Below, piece by piece: positions 31,826 to 41,819 of a DNA stretch of 64,000 nt. Both the position numbers and the translations under genes were made by a program. The notes under the pieces are model-generated. The model saw only the letters and a list, made by a program, of their open reading frames with translations, did not search any database and was not told the origin of the DNA. The stretch's first letter is position 1. Each line of letters opens with the position of its first letter. This DNA comes from Macrosoma leucophasiata (taxonomy: Eukaryota; Arthropoda; Insecta; Lepidoptera; Hedylidae): assembly GCA_036365455.1 (NCBI GenBank), contig JAWQUS010000017.1:5580001-5644000 (forward strand), written 5' to 3'.

Positions 31826-33757
31826 TTAATTTTCATCTGACTCATCAGAAAAACATTCATCCCCACTACTGGCATCACTCTCCTCATCTTCATCAGTATC
31901 TTCTTCATTCTGATCTTCCGTGGTATCTAAATCTGTAATAATATGAAAAAATTAATTAATGTCGCCGAAAAATTAAAAACCAAATTTCAATAATATTAAT
32001 AGGGTACCTTGCAATTGAGAAGATAATTCTTCAAAGGATGGGCTTTGAGGACCATCAAACCAATAATACTCGTATTTACCATCAATTATTGTCCATCCAT
32101 AATTTTCAGGTACTTTATCTGTGGGGCACCGCATGTGTGCATTACACCATACATTGCTGATGAATACCGTTCTTTTAATTTGTTGCAACAATTCTTGTTT
32201 TGTTGGTGGCAAACTGGAAGGATCATATCCTATAATATTTTTTTTTAATACTTTTTCACTTCCACTTTTTGATCTATAGCCTTTTTCAAATAGTTCATAC
32301 CGTCCTCTGTTGATATCATTTTTGGTTTTTAATGAGTACACTCTACATACATACTCTTCAATAATTCGAACTATTTCATTTGACGTTGTTAATACTGTAT
32401 GATCACTTCGTAGGAGTTGAATAAAAGCCTCTTGAAAATTTTTATTTTTCTTAAAAATACTGAAAGGTCTTTTTTTTCCTTTACGGAAAAAAGCGGGATT
32501 GTAATCATTTCCTGTAAAAATATGGCATATAGCAAATGAACACGATAATTGATCTCCAAGCTTGGCATAAATTTCATTTATGTTCAGGTACATTTTTTTT
32601 TTATTTGTGCTTAAATTAATTATTACTTGTATTTTATCTTTTAAATACTTGAAATTAGCCAACATTATTATTGGTATATCAGAATCTGTACAATGTATCT
32701 GCACACGATAGTTACGATTAAATTGACAAACATGGTACACAATTTTGGTGTCAGCTTCTTCATGATAACAAGAAAGATTATAATCAATAATTCTTTTTAT
32801 TTTATTATCACTAGACACCTCATAAGTGTAACATTGATCATAATTAAGTTTAACAGTCTTCCTTTCAATCAAGGTAAAAAATTCATCTCTTGTCCAATCT
32901 TCAATTAAAAATTCGACAAATTTTTCTTTAAAGTTGCTACTCCTCAATAATTTGCAGAAATCCGCAGGACGATTATTGTCTCTACGTATGACGTCATACT
33001 GTGTATCCTCTTCACCTCTCAGATCATGTTCAAAATCTTTGATACTGGGTTTTTTGTACTTGTCAAATATAATATGTACTTCTTTTTTATTATATGTAAG
33101 TATTTTTAATATATGTTCCGAGATTTTACCATATCTGTTTGGAACGTTTTTCAGCGTATGTAATAAATAAAATCCATCAATTAAGTGAATGTCTGCTTCT
33201 GGAGGATTTTCAATTTCGGTTTGATATTCTAGTAATTCATTAATAATCACAGATTTAGGGATCTTGCATATTGATCCATTAGTATGACAGAGTGAAAAAG
33301 GAACAGGAGCTAGAGGATAACTTAATGCTTTTTCTATATCAATTTTATTTTCTACTGATGCATAAAGTAAACGGCCAAAAACATCTCTTTGCATTTTAAT
33401 TTCTTTGACTTTTCCATTAATTTTGACTTTTTTCGTATTCTTGTACTCAAAATTAATAATTTTATTTTTACTAATGGCTTTATCAAACCTATCTGGTGTT
33501 ATCCGAGTCTCAGTAATGAAATTCTGATGCTGTTTTTCACCCTCTATTTCAACTGATGATAAAAATTGATATATTTCATCGCTAACGGACTGACCTTTCG
33601 ATATATTGTAAAGATAATTTTTTGGCAGATCGAACGAGAAAGGGTTGGTGTACTGCTTTATTAGTTGCATTAATACTTCTAAGTTTTTCGTAGCTTTCTT
33701 AATGGATGACTCCTTTAAGTCTTTCGTTATGTCATCGGTGGATTTCATATAGTACAT
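31826..33757 (-). CDS. FEN1/XPG-like nuclease encoded by the transposon, two exons
   Basis: Exon 1 (33757-32008) has 583 codons plus one base. A 75-nt intron (32007-31933) with GTACCC donor and TATTACAG acceptor leads to exon 2 (31932-31826), which adds about 35 residues, mostly Asp, Glu and Ser, for about 618 in all. Without splicing the frame stops 11 codons later at 31973. Motifs in order: LIDGFYLLH (192-200), VHIIFDKYKKPS (227-238), HEEADTKI (332-339), HCTDSDIPII (356-364), FTGNDYNPAFFRKGKKRP (414-431). In spacing and character they parallel the N-terminal Asp, the V-FDG Asp, the E-A-E helix, the TEDSD strand and the GxDY-GIGPK turn of FEN1/XPG flap endonucleases. A Trp/Cys-rich region (WCNAHMRCP, YGWTI) precedes the tail. 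No DDE triad is seen. Poly-A signals (AATAAA, minus strand) follow near 31775-31765. It may act as the transposase or as a helper nuclease. Assignment to the PIN/FEN1 fold is inference from motifs. Confidence 0.85.
31933..32007 (-). other. Predicted 75-nt intron in the nuclease gene
   Basis: Donor CAAG|GTACCC and acceptor TTATTACAG|AT. AT-rich, typical length for short insect introns. Splicing replaces a hydrophobic 11-residue end with an acidic tail and keeps the phase (G|AT gives Asp). Confidence 0.7.
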
Positions 33758-34051
33758 GTTGCAAAGGTGGGACCTCGTTGATCAAACCTAGCATTTTGTA
33801 GGACAAATATTTTTTCGGCTAATTTAGATTATTATTATAAGAATTATAAATAAAAAAACCAGTTAGTAATGAATTTTTGATAACCACTAAATCAACAAGT
33901 TATGTCCTCATTACCCCTGTTAGCTACCACAATCGAGCCTTTTCGTAAAAGAAATTCTTGGGCGTCTCATTGAAAAGAAGCTACTCACGAAGTTTCAACT
34001 TAATACTAATTATTTTTACATCTAGTATTTGTACTACAACCTAAGAGTGTC
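33749..34051 (-). repeat. Internal third copy of the terminal repeat, with the promoter/start region
   Basis: 33749-33930 matches 34171-34352 of the right arm with only about four differences. Beyond 33930 the match decays but GGGCGTCTC and GAAGCTACT remain. The gene's ATG (33755-33757) is inside this copy, so the upstream region and first codons come from terminal-repeat sequence. A promoter in this repeat is inferred. Confidence 0.85.
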
Positions 34052-34462
34052 GGACTAGAAAAACGTTCCACGTAATGTGTAGGACAATGTGGGCGTTAAA
34101 TTATATAATTATTAACTAACCAACAAAAAAAAAATCAGCTGGTTAGTAATAATTTTTCATGACCTCGTAAATAGTACATGTTGCAAAAATGGGACCTCGT
34201 TGATCAAACCTAGCATTTTGTAGGACAAATATTTTTTCAGCTAATTTAGATTATTATTATAAGAATTATAAATAAAAAAACCAGTTAGTAATGAATTTTT
34301 GATAACCACTAAATCAACAAATTATGTCCTCATTACCCCTGTTAGCTACCACTTACGAAATTTTTGTACTAGCTAATGTTGGGCGTCTCGTCAAAATGAA
34401 GCTACTGACGAAAAATTAGCTTGTTAGTAATCACTTACGAAAAAGGGCGAGGGATCCCGGTC
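34052..34462 (-). repeat. Right terminal inverted repeat of the transposon
   Basis: Exact-length partner of 30304-30714, including a matching run of ten T/A residues. GTAGGAC words at 34079 and 34220. Confidence 0.92.
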
Positions 34463-34684
34463 TAATACTAGGAGCACGCGCCGCGGGAATGCCAGCCATG
34501 TCTAGTAGAGATCGTAAAATTGTTTTACTTCTTACATATTTCTGCTACCCTAGTACTTGCACGTTTTCTGTGAGCAATTGATGTTTTTGTTAACGTCTAT
34601 GTGGTTGGTGTAAATGTAGATCAGTTATTCTACCAAACTTCTGTTGTCCCGATGTTTCTTTGCTGTTGAACCGATTCTCATAAA
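34463..34684. other. Right flank of the transposon
   Basis: Unassigned apart from the TA at 34463-34464. Confidence 0.5.
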
Positions 34685-34845
34685 CGTAACTTTACGCTTG
34701 TATTCCCCGGGAGGGTAGGCAGAGGTAAAATGCATGCTTTGTACCTAGGATTCAATTGTTACGTTTTGTCCAATTGAACATGTAGCGAGATCCCAACCCC
34801 AAGGATGGCACTGGGTAACTTCCCAAAAATGGAAAAAATGGAAAT
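34685..34845 (-). mobile_element. Family C SINE, 3' part
   Basis: GTAACTTTACGCTTGTATTC and GGTAGGCAGAGGTAAAATGC match the family C terminus; diverged. Confidence 0.65.
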
Positions 34846-34884
34846 TCCTTATTACCAAACTACAAAACACAAATATTATAGTAT

Positions 34885-34970
34885 GTTCTTAGGTTTTCGC
34901 GGGCTACACTCATCGAAATAAAACTATTTTTTGGATTTATCTCGCGTATATTGAAGAAAAATGTAACAAC
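34885..34970. repeat. Family E fragment
   Basis: TTCTTAGGTTTTCGCGGGCT, AAATAAAACTATTTTTTGGA and TTTATCTCGCGTATA. Confidence 0.65.
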
Positions 34971-35161
34971 CGACTTGGTGTTACATAGATCTTACTACTT
35001 TTTACTGTAGAAGAACTGCGTAGCGAGACTTGTTTTTTTTACAAGGAGGTATTGTTTTTTAAAGGGGTTACTAGCTGTCCTGATGACGAACTTCGTATCG
35101 CCTTAGAGGTATAAAAAAATGAAATGAGAATCCTTATCACTTAAGGATATGAATAAATATG

Positions 35162-36080
35162 ACTACGTTAAGAAAAACCGACTTCAAAAGTGAAAAGTTA
35201 AAAATAATGATTTAATTGTTATTATATACTACCTATTGTTAATAGGTTTGAAATCGGTGCCAAGCCTAAACAAATAATTACATTTGAATCACTTAAATAT
35301 GAATACGAGCAAACCGGCGAATCGTGGGTGTTTGCATGTATGCTTGACTTCATGCATTTACCTCTGCCTACCCCTTCGGGGATTACAGGCGTGAAGTTTG
35401 GCACCGACTTCAAACCTATTAGTAAATAGCACATATTAATAATAGGTAGTATATAATAACAATTAAATCATTATTTTTTACTTTTCAGTTTTGAAGTCGG
35501 TTTTTCTTAACGTAGTTATATTTATTTAATACTTTTTAGTTTATTGCGGCATTGTCAATTAGATTAATGTTCACGTCTGTTAAATTTGTGAAATCTGAAT
35601 CTTTTAGCTTCGTGACAATTAGGTACCTAATTTAAATTGTTTAGGTGTGTCGATACAAAATTATTACATGACTATACGAAATCAATGAAAAAAATTTATC
35701 CACGAAGGAGTAAATATGCTGTGTTGTGTCGTCGATGAGTAAATGTGTCATTGTCACTTGTTGTCATGCGCATTAGGACTATCTAGGACGTCAGTGGATT
35801 CAACGCACTGTATGACAACTCGCCGTCTATTCTTATTCCTATTCCGTGTATTCTATTCTATTCTATTCTTAGTCTGAGGTGAAAGTAAGTAAAAAAATGC
35901 TCATAAAATAAAAACTGATGGGCCTATCTGAATCAAATTTTAATGGGACCAATTTGAAACTATTCCGCATCAAACAAAAGAAGAATTACGTAAATTGGTC
36001 CAGAAATATCGGCGAAATTCGCGTGCATATATAAAAATATATATATATATATACCGGCCGAATTGGGAACCTTCTCGTTT
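35162..36080. repeat. Duplicated segment (copy 2) with a fold-back element
   Basis: Same content and orientation as 19868-20870: fold-back 35162-35518 with a family C piece (35306-35395), then about 550 bp including CACGAAGGAGTAAATATGC. Copy 2 lacks part of the left arm's inner loop and has a (TATTC)n insertion near 35850. Confidence 0.8.
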
Positions 36081-36471
36081 TTTGAACTCGGTTAAAAAAG
36101 ATGTTGGCTGATTCTCAGATCTACCCAATAGGGACACAAAATTTCATAAGAATCGGTCGTTTTGGAGTAGTGTGGTAATTAACAAAGTAACACGAAAATT
36201 TTATATTATATACTAGCTGTGCCCGCAACTATGCTCGCGTGGAACAGTGACTTTGGGACTTTGTGCAGGGCTTTTGGATATAACTTTTGGTTAATTATGG
36301 ATCATAATCACTTTGCTGTATTTAAGCATTTTATTGGTAGCTAAAAAAATCTACTTTTCTGTAATGCTTCTCTGTACACGATTTATGACGTATGGCCATC
36401 GGGGATAAAAGCACACAGGCTGCTAGGATTGGGTTCCCTACTTTACTGCGAATTACGTTTCATCGAAAAAT
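36081..36471. other. Unassigned with a Helitron-like tip
   Basis: ACTAGCTGTGCCCGCAACTA at 36213 is a minus-strand Helitron-like end. Remainder unrecognised. Confidence 0.45.
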
Positions 36472-37391
36472 CATTGGCCGACAACTATACATCGAAGACT
36501 TCATTGAGCGATGCATCATTTCGCCGAAGCTTCATTGCTCGATGTACGTTTGATCGAAAACGATTCACCGATACCTTGTTTCGTCGATGCTTATTTGATC
36601 GAAGGTTTTTTACTTCAAATTTGTTTCCTCGAATGTATGCTTGGTTTTTAAAGATAACTTACTCGACTACTTGATTAAACTAAGAGTTTTAAAAAATGTG
36701 ATTTTTTAAAAGAAATTCTAAAGGACTAGATACTGTCGCCGGTACGAATCAATTTCCTTAATACCTATCTATTATCTATATAACTAGCGGCACGCCCCGG
36801 CTTCGCGCGGGTGCAATATTACCTACCCTCTCCTATTCGTCTTAGCGTGATGATTATAGATATAGCCTAAAGCCTTCCTTGATCTTTTATAGTTTAGGCA
36901 GCGTACGCAAAATAAGTAACTTTTCTGGTTGATTTTTTACATCTTGTGTCCGAAAACCCCAAATATCTAACGGAGACCTATTTTTTCCAAAATAAAATAT
37001 AGCCTATGTCACCAGTGGATAATGTAGCTTTCGAATAGTGAAAGAATTTTTGAAATCGGTCCAGTAGTTTTTGAGCCTATTCAATACAAACAAACAAACT
37101 CTTCAGCTTTATAATATTAAGTTAAGATTACCGAATATGTTATCTTCAATTCCATATAGAGCACTACACATCACAGTCATGCATGCTGGACAGTAAGAAA
37201 AGAAAAAGAACATCTACCAAAGAAGTATCGAGGATTCCATAGTTTTCGCTGAAACAAGATCTCGATCAAAAAAGCTTCGAAATAAAATTTTCGATGAAAC
37301 GTAGCATCGGGCAAGCGAAACTTCAATTTATTTTTTCGGCGAAATAAAGCATCGCTCAATGAAGTCTTCGATGTATAGTTGTCGGCCAATG
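36472..37391. repeat. Fold-back of degenerate 15-bp TCGA repeats, split by a Helitron-like element
   Basis: Perfect 43-bp inverted ends (36472-36514, 37349-37391; CATTGGCCGACAACTATACA at the outer side) flank arms of a degenerate 15-bp unit (about TTCATTGATCGATGC). The left arm has seven or more units to 36630; the right arm is similar from about 37215. The middle is the insertion at 36782-37121. Confidence 0.8.
36782..37121 (-). mobile_element. Helitron-like element inside the fold-back
   Basis: ACTAGCGGCACGCCCCGGCT at the left and TTTATAATATTAAG at the right; reverse of 46411-46757. Carries AGACCTATTTTTTCCAAAAT and GGTTGATTTTTTACATCTTG. Confidence 0.78.
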
Positions 37392-37710
37392 CCATTTTAA
37401 ACTTTCATGCCTAATATTTTTTTATAGACAATTATTAGTTTTGTAAAGTTTCAGTCAATTAGTGCTGCTAACAGAGAATGAAAGATATATTATAGATCTA
37501 TACATAATATATGCAATCCGTAAGAGCCGACAAAAGTGAAAAATTGAATATTTACGTTGTGCATTTTACCACTAATGTCATAAACACCACCAACATCACC
37601 AGCGTACAAAAAATTCCATAAAAAAACGTTTGTTGTATGGGTGTAAGAAACATTTACATTATTTAAAAAAAAACTTAACTTCACGCCTGTAATCCCCGAA
37701 GTATGTATAG
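37392..37710. other. Unassigned AT-rich sequence
   Basis: 37678-37702 is a short family C tip (AACTTCACGCCTGTAATCCC). Otherwise nothing. Confidence 0.5.
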
Positions 37711-37965
37711 ACTAGCTGACCCGGCAAACTCCGTATTGCCTCAAAATGAAATAATGTGTCAAAGGTTTGATATATACGGACTATTTGTATGGACAAATGA
37801 AATTGTGTTTTTTACTATTCCTCTTCAATTTCTTCATATTTTCTTACCTTTTAAACCTTCCCAGGACTTCCAAAAATCATTCAAAACTAAAATTAGCCAA
37901 ATCAGTCTAGCCGTTCTCGTTTTTAGCGAGACTAACGAACAGCAATTGATTTTTATATATATAGA
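37711..37965 (-). mobile_element. Helitron-like element, family I
   Basis: Reverse of 9540-9792: ACTAGCTGACCCGGCAAACT to AACGAACAGCAATTGATTTT. Confidence 0.75.
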
Positions 37966-38649
37966 TGAGTTATCCGAAGCTTTATCGAAACAATAACTTA
38001 TAATACCCCACATCAAGTAATAGTAGGTACGCCACAAACCATGTTATTGTCAGATAAGTTATCATTTATCATACATGTTATGATATGAATTCAATAGCAG
38101 ACACGATTCAGTAATTTTACGACACTAGTAAAAGTTTGTTACAATGAATCATGTTAGTACAGTAGGAGCGTCGATTATTCGAACTTATTGCACTTGGGTG
38201 TTGGGATAACCGGTGCTTTCGGATATTTTTTTAGTAACTGGCTGTTGCCCGTGGCTTCGCCCGTGTGGATGTCGTTTTATAAATATTTTTTCCTGAATTT
38301 TCTTTGCTATAAGCCTCATGGAGCTTGAGACCTTTCCAACGAATGCAAAACCGTGGAAATCGGTTCGTGCGTTCTGGAGTTTATATAGCGTCAGGAAGGA
38401 AAACGCGACTTATTTTTAAATTACAGATATATAAACGAGTAATACCACCAGGCATATTTTGCCAGTCATATATAAACGAACTGTATTAACATAGCCATAC
38501 ATATTTCTAGATTAGTTATATATAAGTCACCATTTTAGTGCCAGAGCTGACGACGTTTTGAGAAATTCGAATTGCACGCTACCCCTTCTTTTCATGTCAC
38601 AAAAAATCTACGATAAATCCGATCCACACCGCCACCCCGTCGCAAATTT
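37966..38649. other. Unassigned, with a Helitron-like tip and a family J copy
   Basis: 38095-38165 is one copy of the local repeat J (ACGACACTAGTAAAAGTT). 38231-38410 starts as a minus-strand Helitron-like end (TGGCTGTTGCCCGTGGCTTC). Rest unrecognised. Confidence 0.45.
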
Positions 38650-38935
38650 TTAGTTTTAAGAAAGAAAGAAAGAAAACATTTATTTGGACAGCACAGAGAC
38701 ACAAAAAAGCGAAATTATTACATTACAAACAATTAATTGGACAGGGAGAAAAAAAAAACACAATAAAAGTTAACAAAATAGAGATTAAGTCTCACGGCTG
38801 GTCCAAATGGGAGCCCAGATCAGCTTCATGTCAGGTCGATAACATCAATCGAACTGACGCTGATCTTCATCTGGGACCCTGTGTTCCACGGATGTCAAGC
38901 AGGTTGGACAATTAAACTAGCCATTTTACATAACA
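38650..38935 (-). pseudogene. LINE 3' end with (GAAA)n tail
   Basis: AAGAAAGAAAGAAAGAAAAC then ATTTATTTGGACAGCACAGA is the complement of a CR1-type terminus ending AATAAATGTTTTC(TTTC)n. 38790-38930 adds GC-rich sequence (GGTCCAAATGGGAGCCCAGA) of the same element. No frame remains. Confidence 0.5.
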
Positions 38936-39322
38936 ATAACATAATGTTCATATTATAGACGTGTTTTAAATAAATATATATATATATACATATATATTAT
39001 TAATACAATGTAAAAATATATATACTTACAATAAATATTTTTATACATATTACGTGTTTAAACCAATAGCGTAAAAAGAAAAAGTAAATTTGTACATATA
39101 TACCGAGTATCACGTTAGAGTAGGTACCTACACTTCATAACGTTATAGTGCAGTCGGTAAAGCGGTTACAGAAGGAGGCAGGAGGCTCGATAAGACGATA
39201 AGTGATATTGATCGAACGAAGTTCCTACCCGCGTGTTGTCAGGCGTCAAAAAATATCAATATCACACTGCACCTACGTTTGTTAATTTTGGAATTGCAAG
39301 TTATCATTGTGAAACATGATGC
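38936..39322. other. Unassigned AT-rich sequence with TA runs
   Basis: Simple (TA)n at 38974-38998. Nothing else recognised. Confidence 0.5.
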
Positions 39323-39715
39323 CACCAGCCGCTGGGCCATGAGGCGCGCATGGCCCAGCGGCTGGTGTAGATCGTAAGCGATCTGCTCGGTTAAGCACTA
39401 CGGGCGCGGTCGGGTAGTGTGATGGGTGACCGCTAGTGGCAAATTAAAATGCGCGTTTCCGTGCTTCGGAGGGCACGTTAAGCCGTCGGTCCCGGTTGCT
39501 ATCGATGGATAGCAGTCGTTAAACCTTGTCGGAGGCCTTATGGGTGGTTTGAAAACATCCGACAGTGGGTTGGCCACTAACCCACCCACCTCCACCAATC
39601 CGTATTGGAGCAGCGTGGTGGAGTAAGCTTCAGGCCTCCCCCCAAAAAGGGGAGAGACTCGTGCCCAGCAGTGGGACGTATAATGGGTTGCCATTATTAT
39701 TATTATTTATTATTG
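39323..39715 (+). mobile_element. Family D 5S rRNA-headed SINE
   Basis: The head from about 39371 (GATCTGCTCGGTTAAGCACT through GATGGGTGACCGCTAGTGG) follows 5S rRNA from its GGTTAAGCA box to the GATGGGTGACCGC box, the internal control region used by TFIIIA. The tail CCCAGCAGTGGGACGTATAA and (ATT)n resemble a LINE terminus. A perfect 19-nt hairpin (39323-39341, 39349-39367, built on CACCAGCCGCTGGGCCATG) lies at the 5' edge. Second copy at 59714-60072. Confidence 0.8.
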
Positions 39716-40360
39716 TAAAACATAAAATCAGTTGTGTAAAACCGTATATGACGTGACAATAAACCTAATAAGTACTTATCTTGATGCAATTAAGAATAAT
39801 TCAGTATAGTAAGTAGGTACTTGTGTATTTTTATTATTTTATATGTTTTAGTTATGTTCTAGCCTCGATATGCGTGGCTTGGCCATTTCTCTTGGTTATG
39901 GAAATTAAATGGTGGATGAATTATTTGCGTAACGCATGTGTTGATATCAAAACGACCAATCATTCATTTTGAGTTCAGTGTAGAGTTTACGACTTAGAAA
40001 TTTGGCTCTAGAAGGGATCTGGTAACTTTTCGTCAGAACATTTTAAGTAGGTACATGAAAATGTTTTCATGGGTTAGTTATTTTCTTTTTGGTTTAACTA
40101 CTCCATTATTCTTTGTTTTATTTTCTGATTTAATTATATAAAAAAAAACTACTTTTATCTTCAGCCTGAAGTCAAAATTTTCTAACCTTTTATCTTTAAT
40201 ATCTAAATTCACGCCCAAGTTTTATATTGCGGAAAACCAAAAATGTGTTTTTTATTTTCTTGTAATTCGTTTTTTTAAGTTACTATTGATTGATACATTG
40301 TAAACACGCTAACAGAAGATTTTTAAATACCAAAACATCATTGGTAGTTAGTTTTTTACG
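39716..40360. other. Unassigned AT-rich sequence
   Basis: Nothing recognised. Confidence 0.5.
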
Positions 40361-40575
40361 ACGACCCGGTTAGTCCAGCGGTGTGAGATGGCCGTTTGGT
40401 TCGAAGGGTCGCGGGTTCGATCCCCGCACCGGGACAAATATTTGTATGGCCTACAGATATTTGTTTCGGGTCTGGGTGTTTGTGTATGTGTTGTATGTGT
40501 ACAACGGCACCCACGACACAGGTTTATACCTACTGTGGGGCTGTGCGTGTAAGCGTATTTATTTTATTCATTTTA
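40361..40575 (+). mobile_element. Family A tRNA-headed SINE, full length
   Basis: tRNA-like head 40364-40436 (ACCCGGTTAGTCCAGCGGTG, box B GGGTTCGATCCCC, closing ACCGGG), then TTCGGGTCTGGGTGTTTGTG and the terminus GTGGGGCTGTGCGTGTAAGC. The head forms a good acceptor and T stem. Open frames here are SINE artefacts. Confidence 0.88.
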
Positions 40576-41319
40576 AGTCTTTTCTAATATTGTTAAAGCA
40601 ACATTTTTTTTCTGAATTAAAAAATTACTGCACGGTGTATCCCGAAGATACTTTCCGCTCTATTTTATAATAATCTTGAACATATGACACAGCTCCAAAA
40701 GAAGACGCGTTTCAGTCGTTTTACGACAACAGTAAAAGTTAAATTTAGACACGCCATGAATCCTCTGTACTCTAATTTCCTGGTGTAACATTACACCCGT
40801 AAAACTTCCTGTCGTCTCCATCCCCCGTTAGTATTCCTCAATACCTTGTGGTATTTATACTACAATTTTTATTTATATTATAACGTTCTATAGTTTTCTA
40901 ATTTTTATGTTTTCTTTAAGTTTAACTATTTCAATACTCTTTACGTTTTTTTCTTCTTGCTTATTTTATTTCTATTTTTTTATTGTTTGTTTCTTGGAAA
41001 CGTACTAGTTAATATATTTTTAACTGCGGAAAAATACCTATTAAGTGTTTTCTAAATAGTTAAAACAGCGAAAAACACTGCAAGCACTGTTGTAACATTG
41101 TCTCATAGGAATCATTCCCTGAATTCCGAGAATTCTACCTTGATGTTGAATTCCGCTGAATTGGACAATGACGTCGATATTAAAGAGTAGACACCAGTCA
41201 CAAACAGGCGGTTCCGTTTTAAAATTGATTTGACAGATATTTAGTATAACATTTTCACGTCAGCATGTTACTATGGGAAAGTGTAGTTAATTGTATGAAA
41301 AAATTGGAACCATGCTACC
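40576..41319. other. Local repeat J copy and unassigned sequence
   Basis: 40695-40850 is a J copy: AGAAGACGCGTTTCAGTCG, CAGTAAAAGTTAAATTTAGA, CGCCATGAATCCTC, CGTCTCCATCCCCCG. Others start near 38095, 41575 and 42885. The rest is unassigned. Confidence 0.55.
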
Positions 41320-41485
41320 AAGGGCCCTGTAATTACGCACCGCGGCTGTAACCCGCACAGAGGCATAATACCATAGGCCTCAGTGGCAACATTGAAATCT
41401 CTGGTTTCATGTTGATGTTTATAGGCTACAGTATTACATACCATCAATGTAAACTGTATGCTTGTTTGCCACTTCACGACTTAAA
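41320..41485 (+). mobile_element. Family B SINE, diverged
   Basis: GGGCCCTGTAATTACGCACC, GGCATAATACCATAGGCCTC and TTTATAGGCTACAGTATTAC keep the order of the family. The 57490 fragment shares its 'TGAAATCTCTGGTTTCAT' variant, so these two form a subfamily. Confidence 0.72.
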
Positions 41486-41819
41486 AAAGGGGAATGTCCT
41501 GTCTAATACTTTATTTAGTTCATATAGGTCAATAGAATTGGATAACAATCTTAAACACAATAATATGACAACACTAGTATAAGTCGCGTTTCAGTTTACG
41601 ATATAAGTAAAGTTTAGACAGGCCGAAAAGCATCTAGTGTGACAATACACTCAAAATGCTAGCTATCGTCTCCATTCCCCGGTAGTCTTCCTCGACTACT
41701 TTATGTTCACACTTCTTTTATTCTTAATGTTCCGTTTATTCTACCTATATTTTTTATTTTATTCAACTCTTTAGTTCTTTAAACTTCAACTATACTACAC
41801 TACAACTAGGTTACTTATT
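41486..41819. other. Local repeat J copy and unassigned sequence
   Basis: 41575-41710 is a J copy: CGCGTTTCAGTTTACGATAT, GTAAAGTTTAGACAGGCCG, CATCTAGTGTGACAATACAC, CGTCTCCATTCCCCGG. Confidence 0.55.

Larger units (their letters stand above)
30304..34462 (-). mobile_element. DNA transposon with 411-bp inverted repeats and a FEN1/XPG-like gene
   Basis: The outer ends are GACCGGGATCCCTCGCCC and its exact complement. They extend inward as equal 411-bp arms (30304-30714, 34052-34462) that look virtually identical. A TA sits just outside each end (30302-30303, 34463-34464), consistent with a TA target duplication. Inside are one intact two-exon gene on the minus strand, a third internal copy of part of the terminal repeat, eight GTCCTAC/GTAGGAC words, and an 830-bp LINE insertion. 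Without that insertion and its 13-bp duplication the element would be about 3.3 kb. Near-identical arms plus an intact frame suggest recent activity. It lies in the A-B intron of the host gene, in the same orientation. Confidence 0.9.

Noticed and set aside
31973..33757. DDE-type transposase in the 594-codon frame
   Set aside because: No D-D-E spacing or RNase H-like motifs are evident; the acidic residues instead fit the FEN1/XPG order.
36429..36674. Pentapeptide-repeat protein in the 15-bp periodic arm
   Set aside because: The periodicity comes from a degenerate DNA repeat that is present in both orientations; the frame has no start or context.
39371..39435. True 5S rRNA gene
   Set aside because: Only the internal control part resembles 5S; it continues into a LINE-like tail and is duplicated at 59714.
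40383..40670. Frames of 60-110 codons within family A SINEs (also at 42449-42760 and 61893-62231)
   Set aside because: All share the same translation because they are copies of one tRNA-headed SINE; no coding role.
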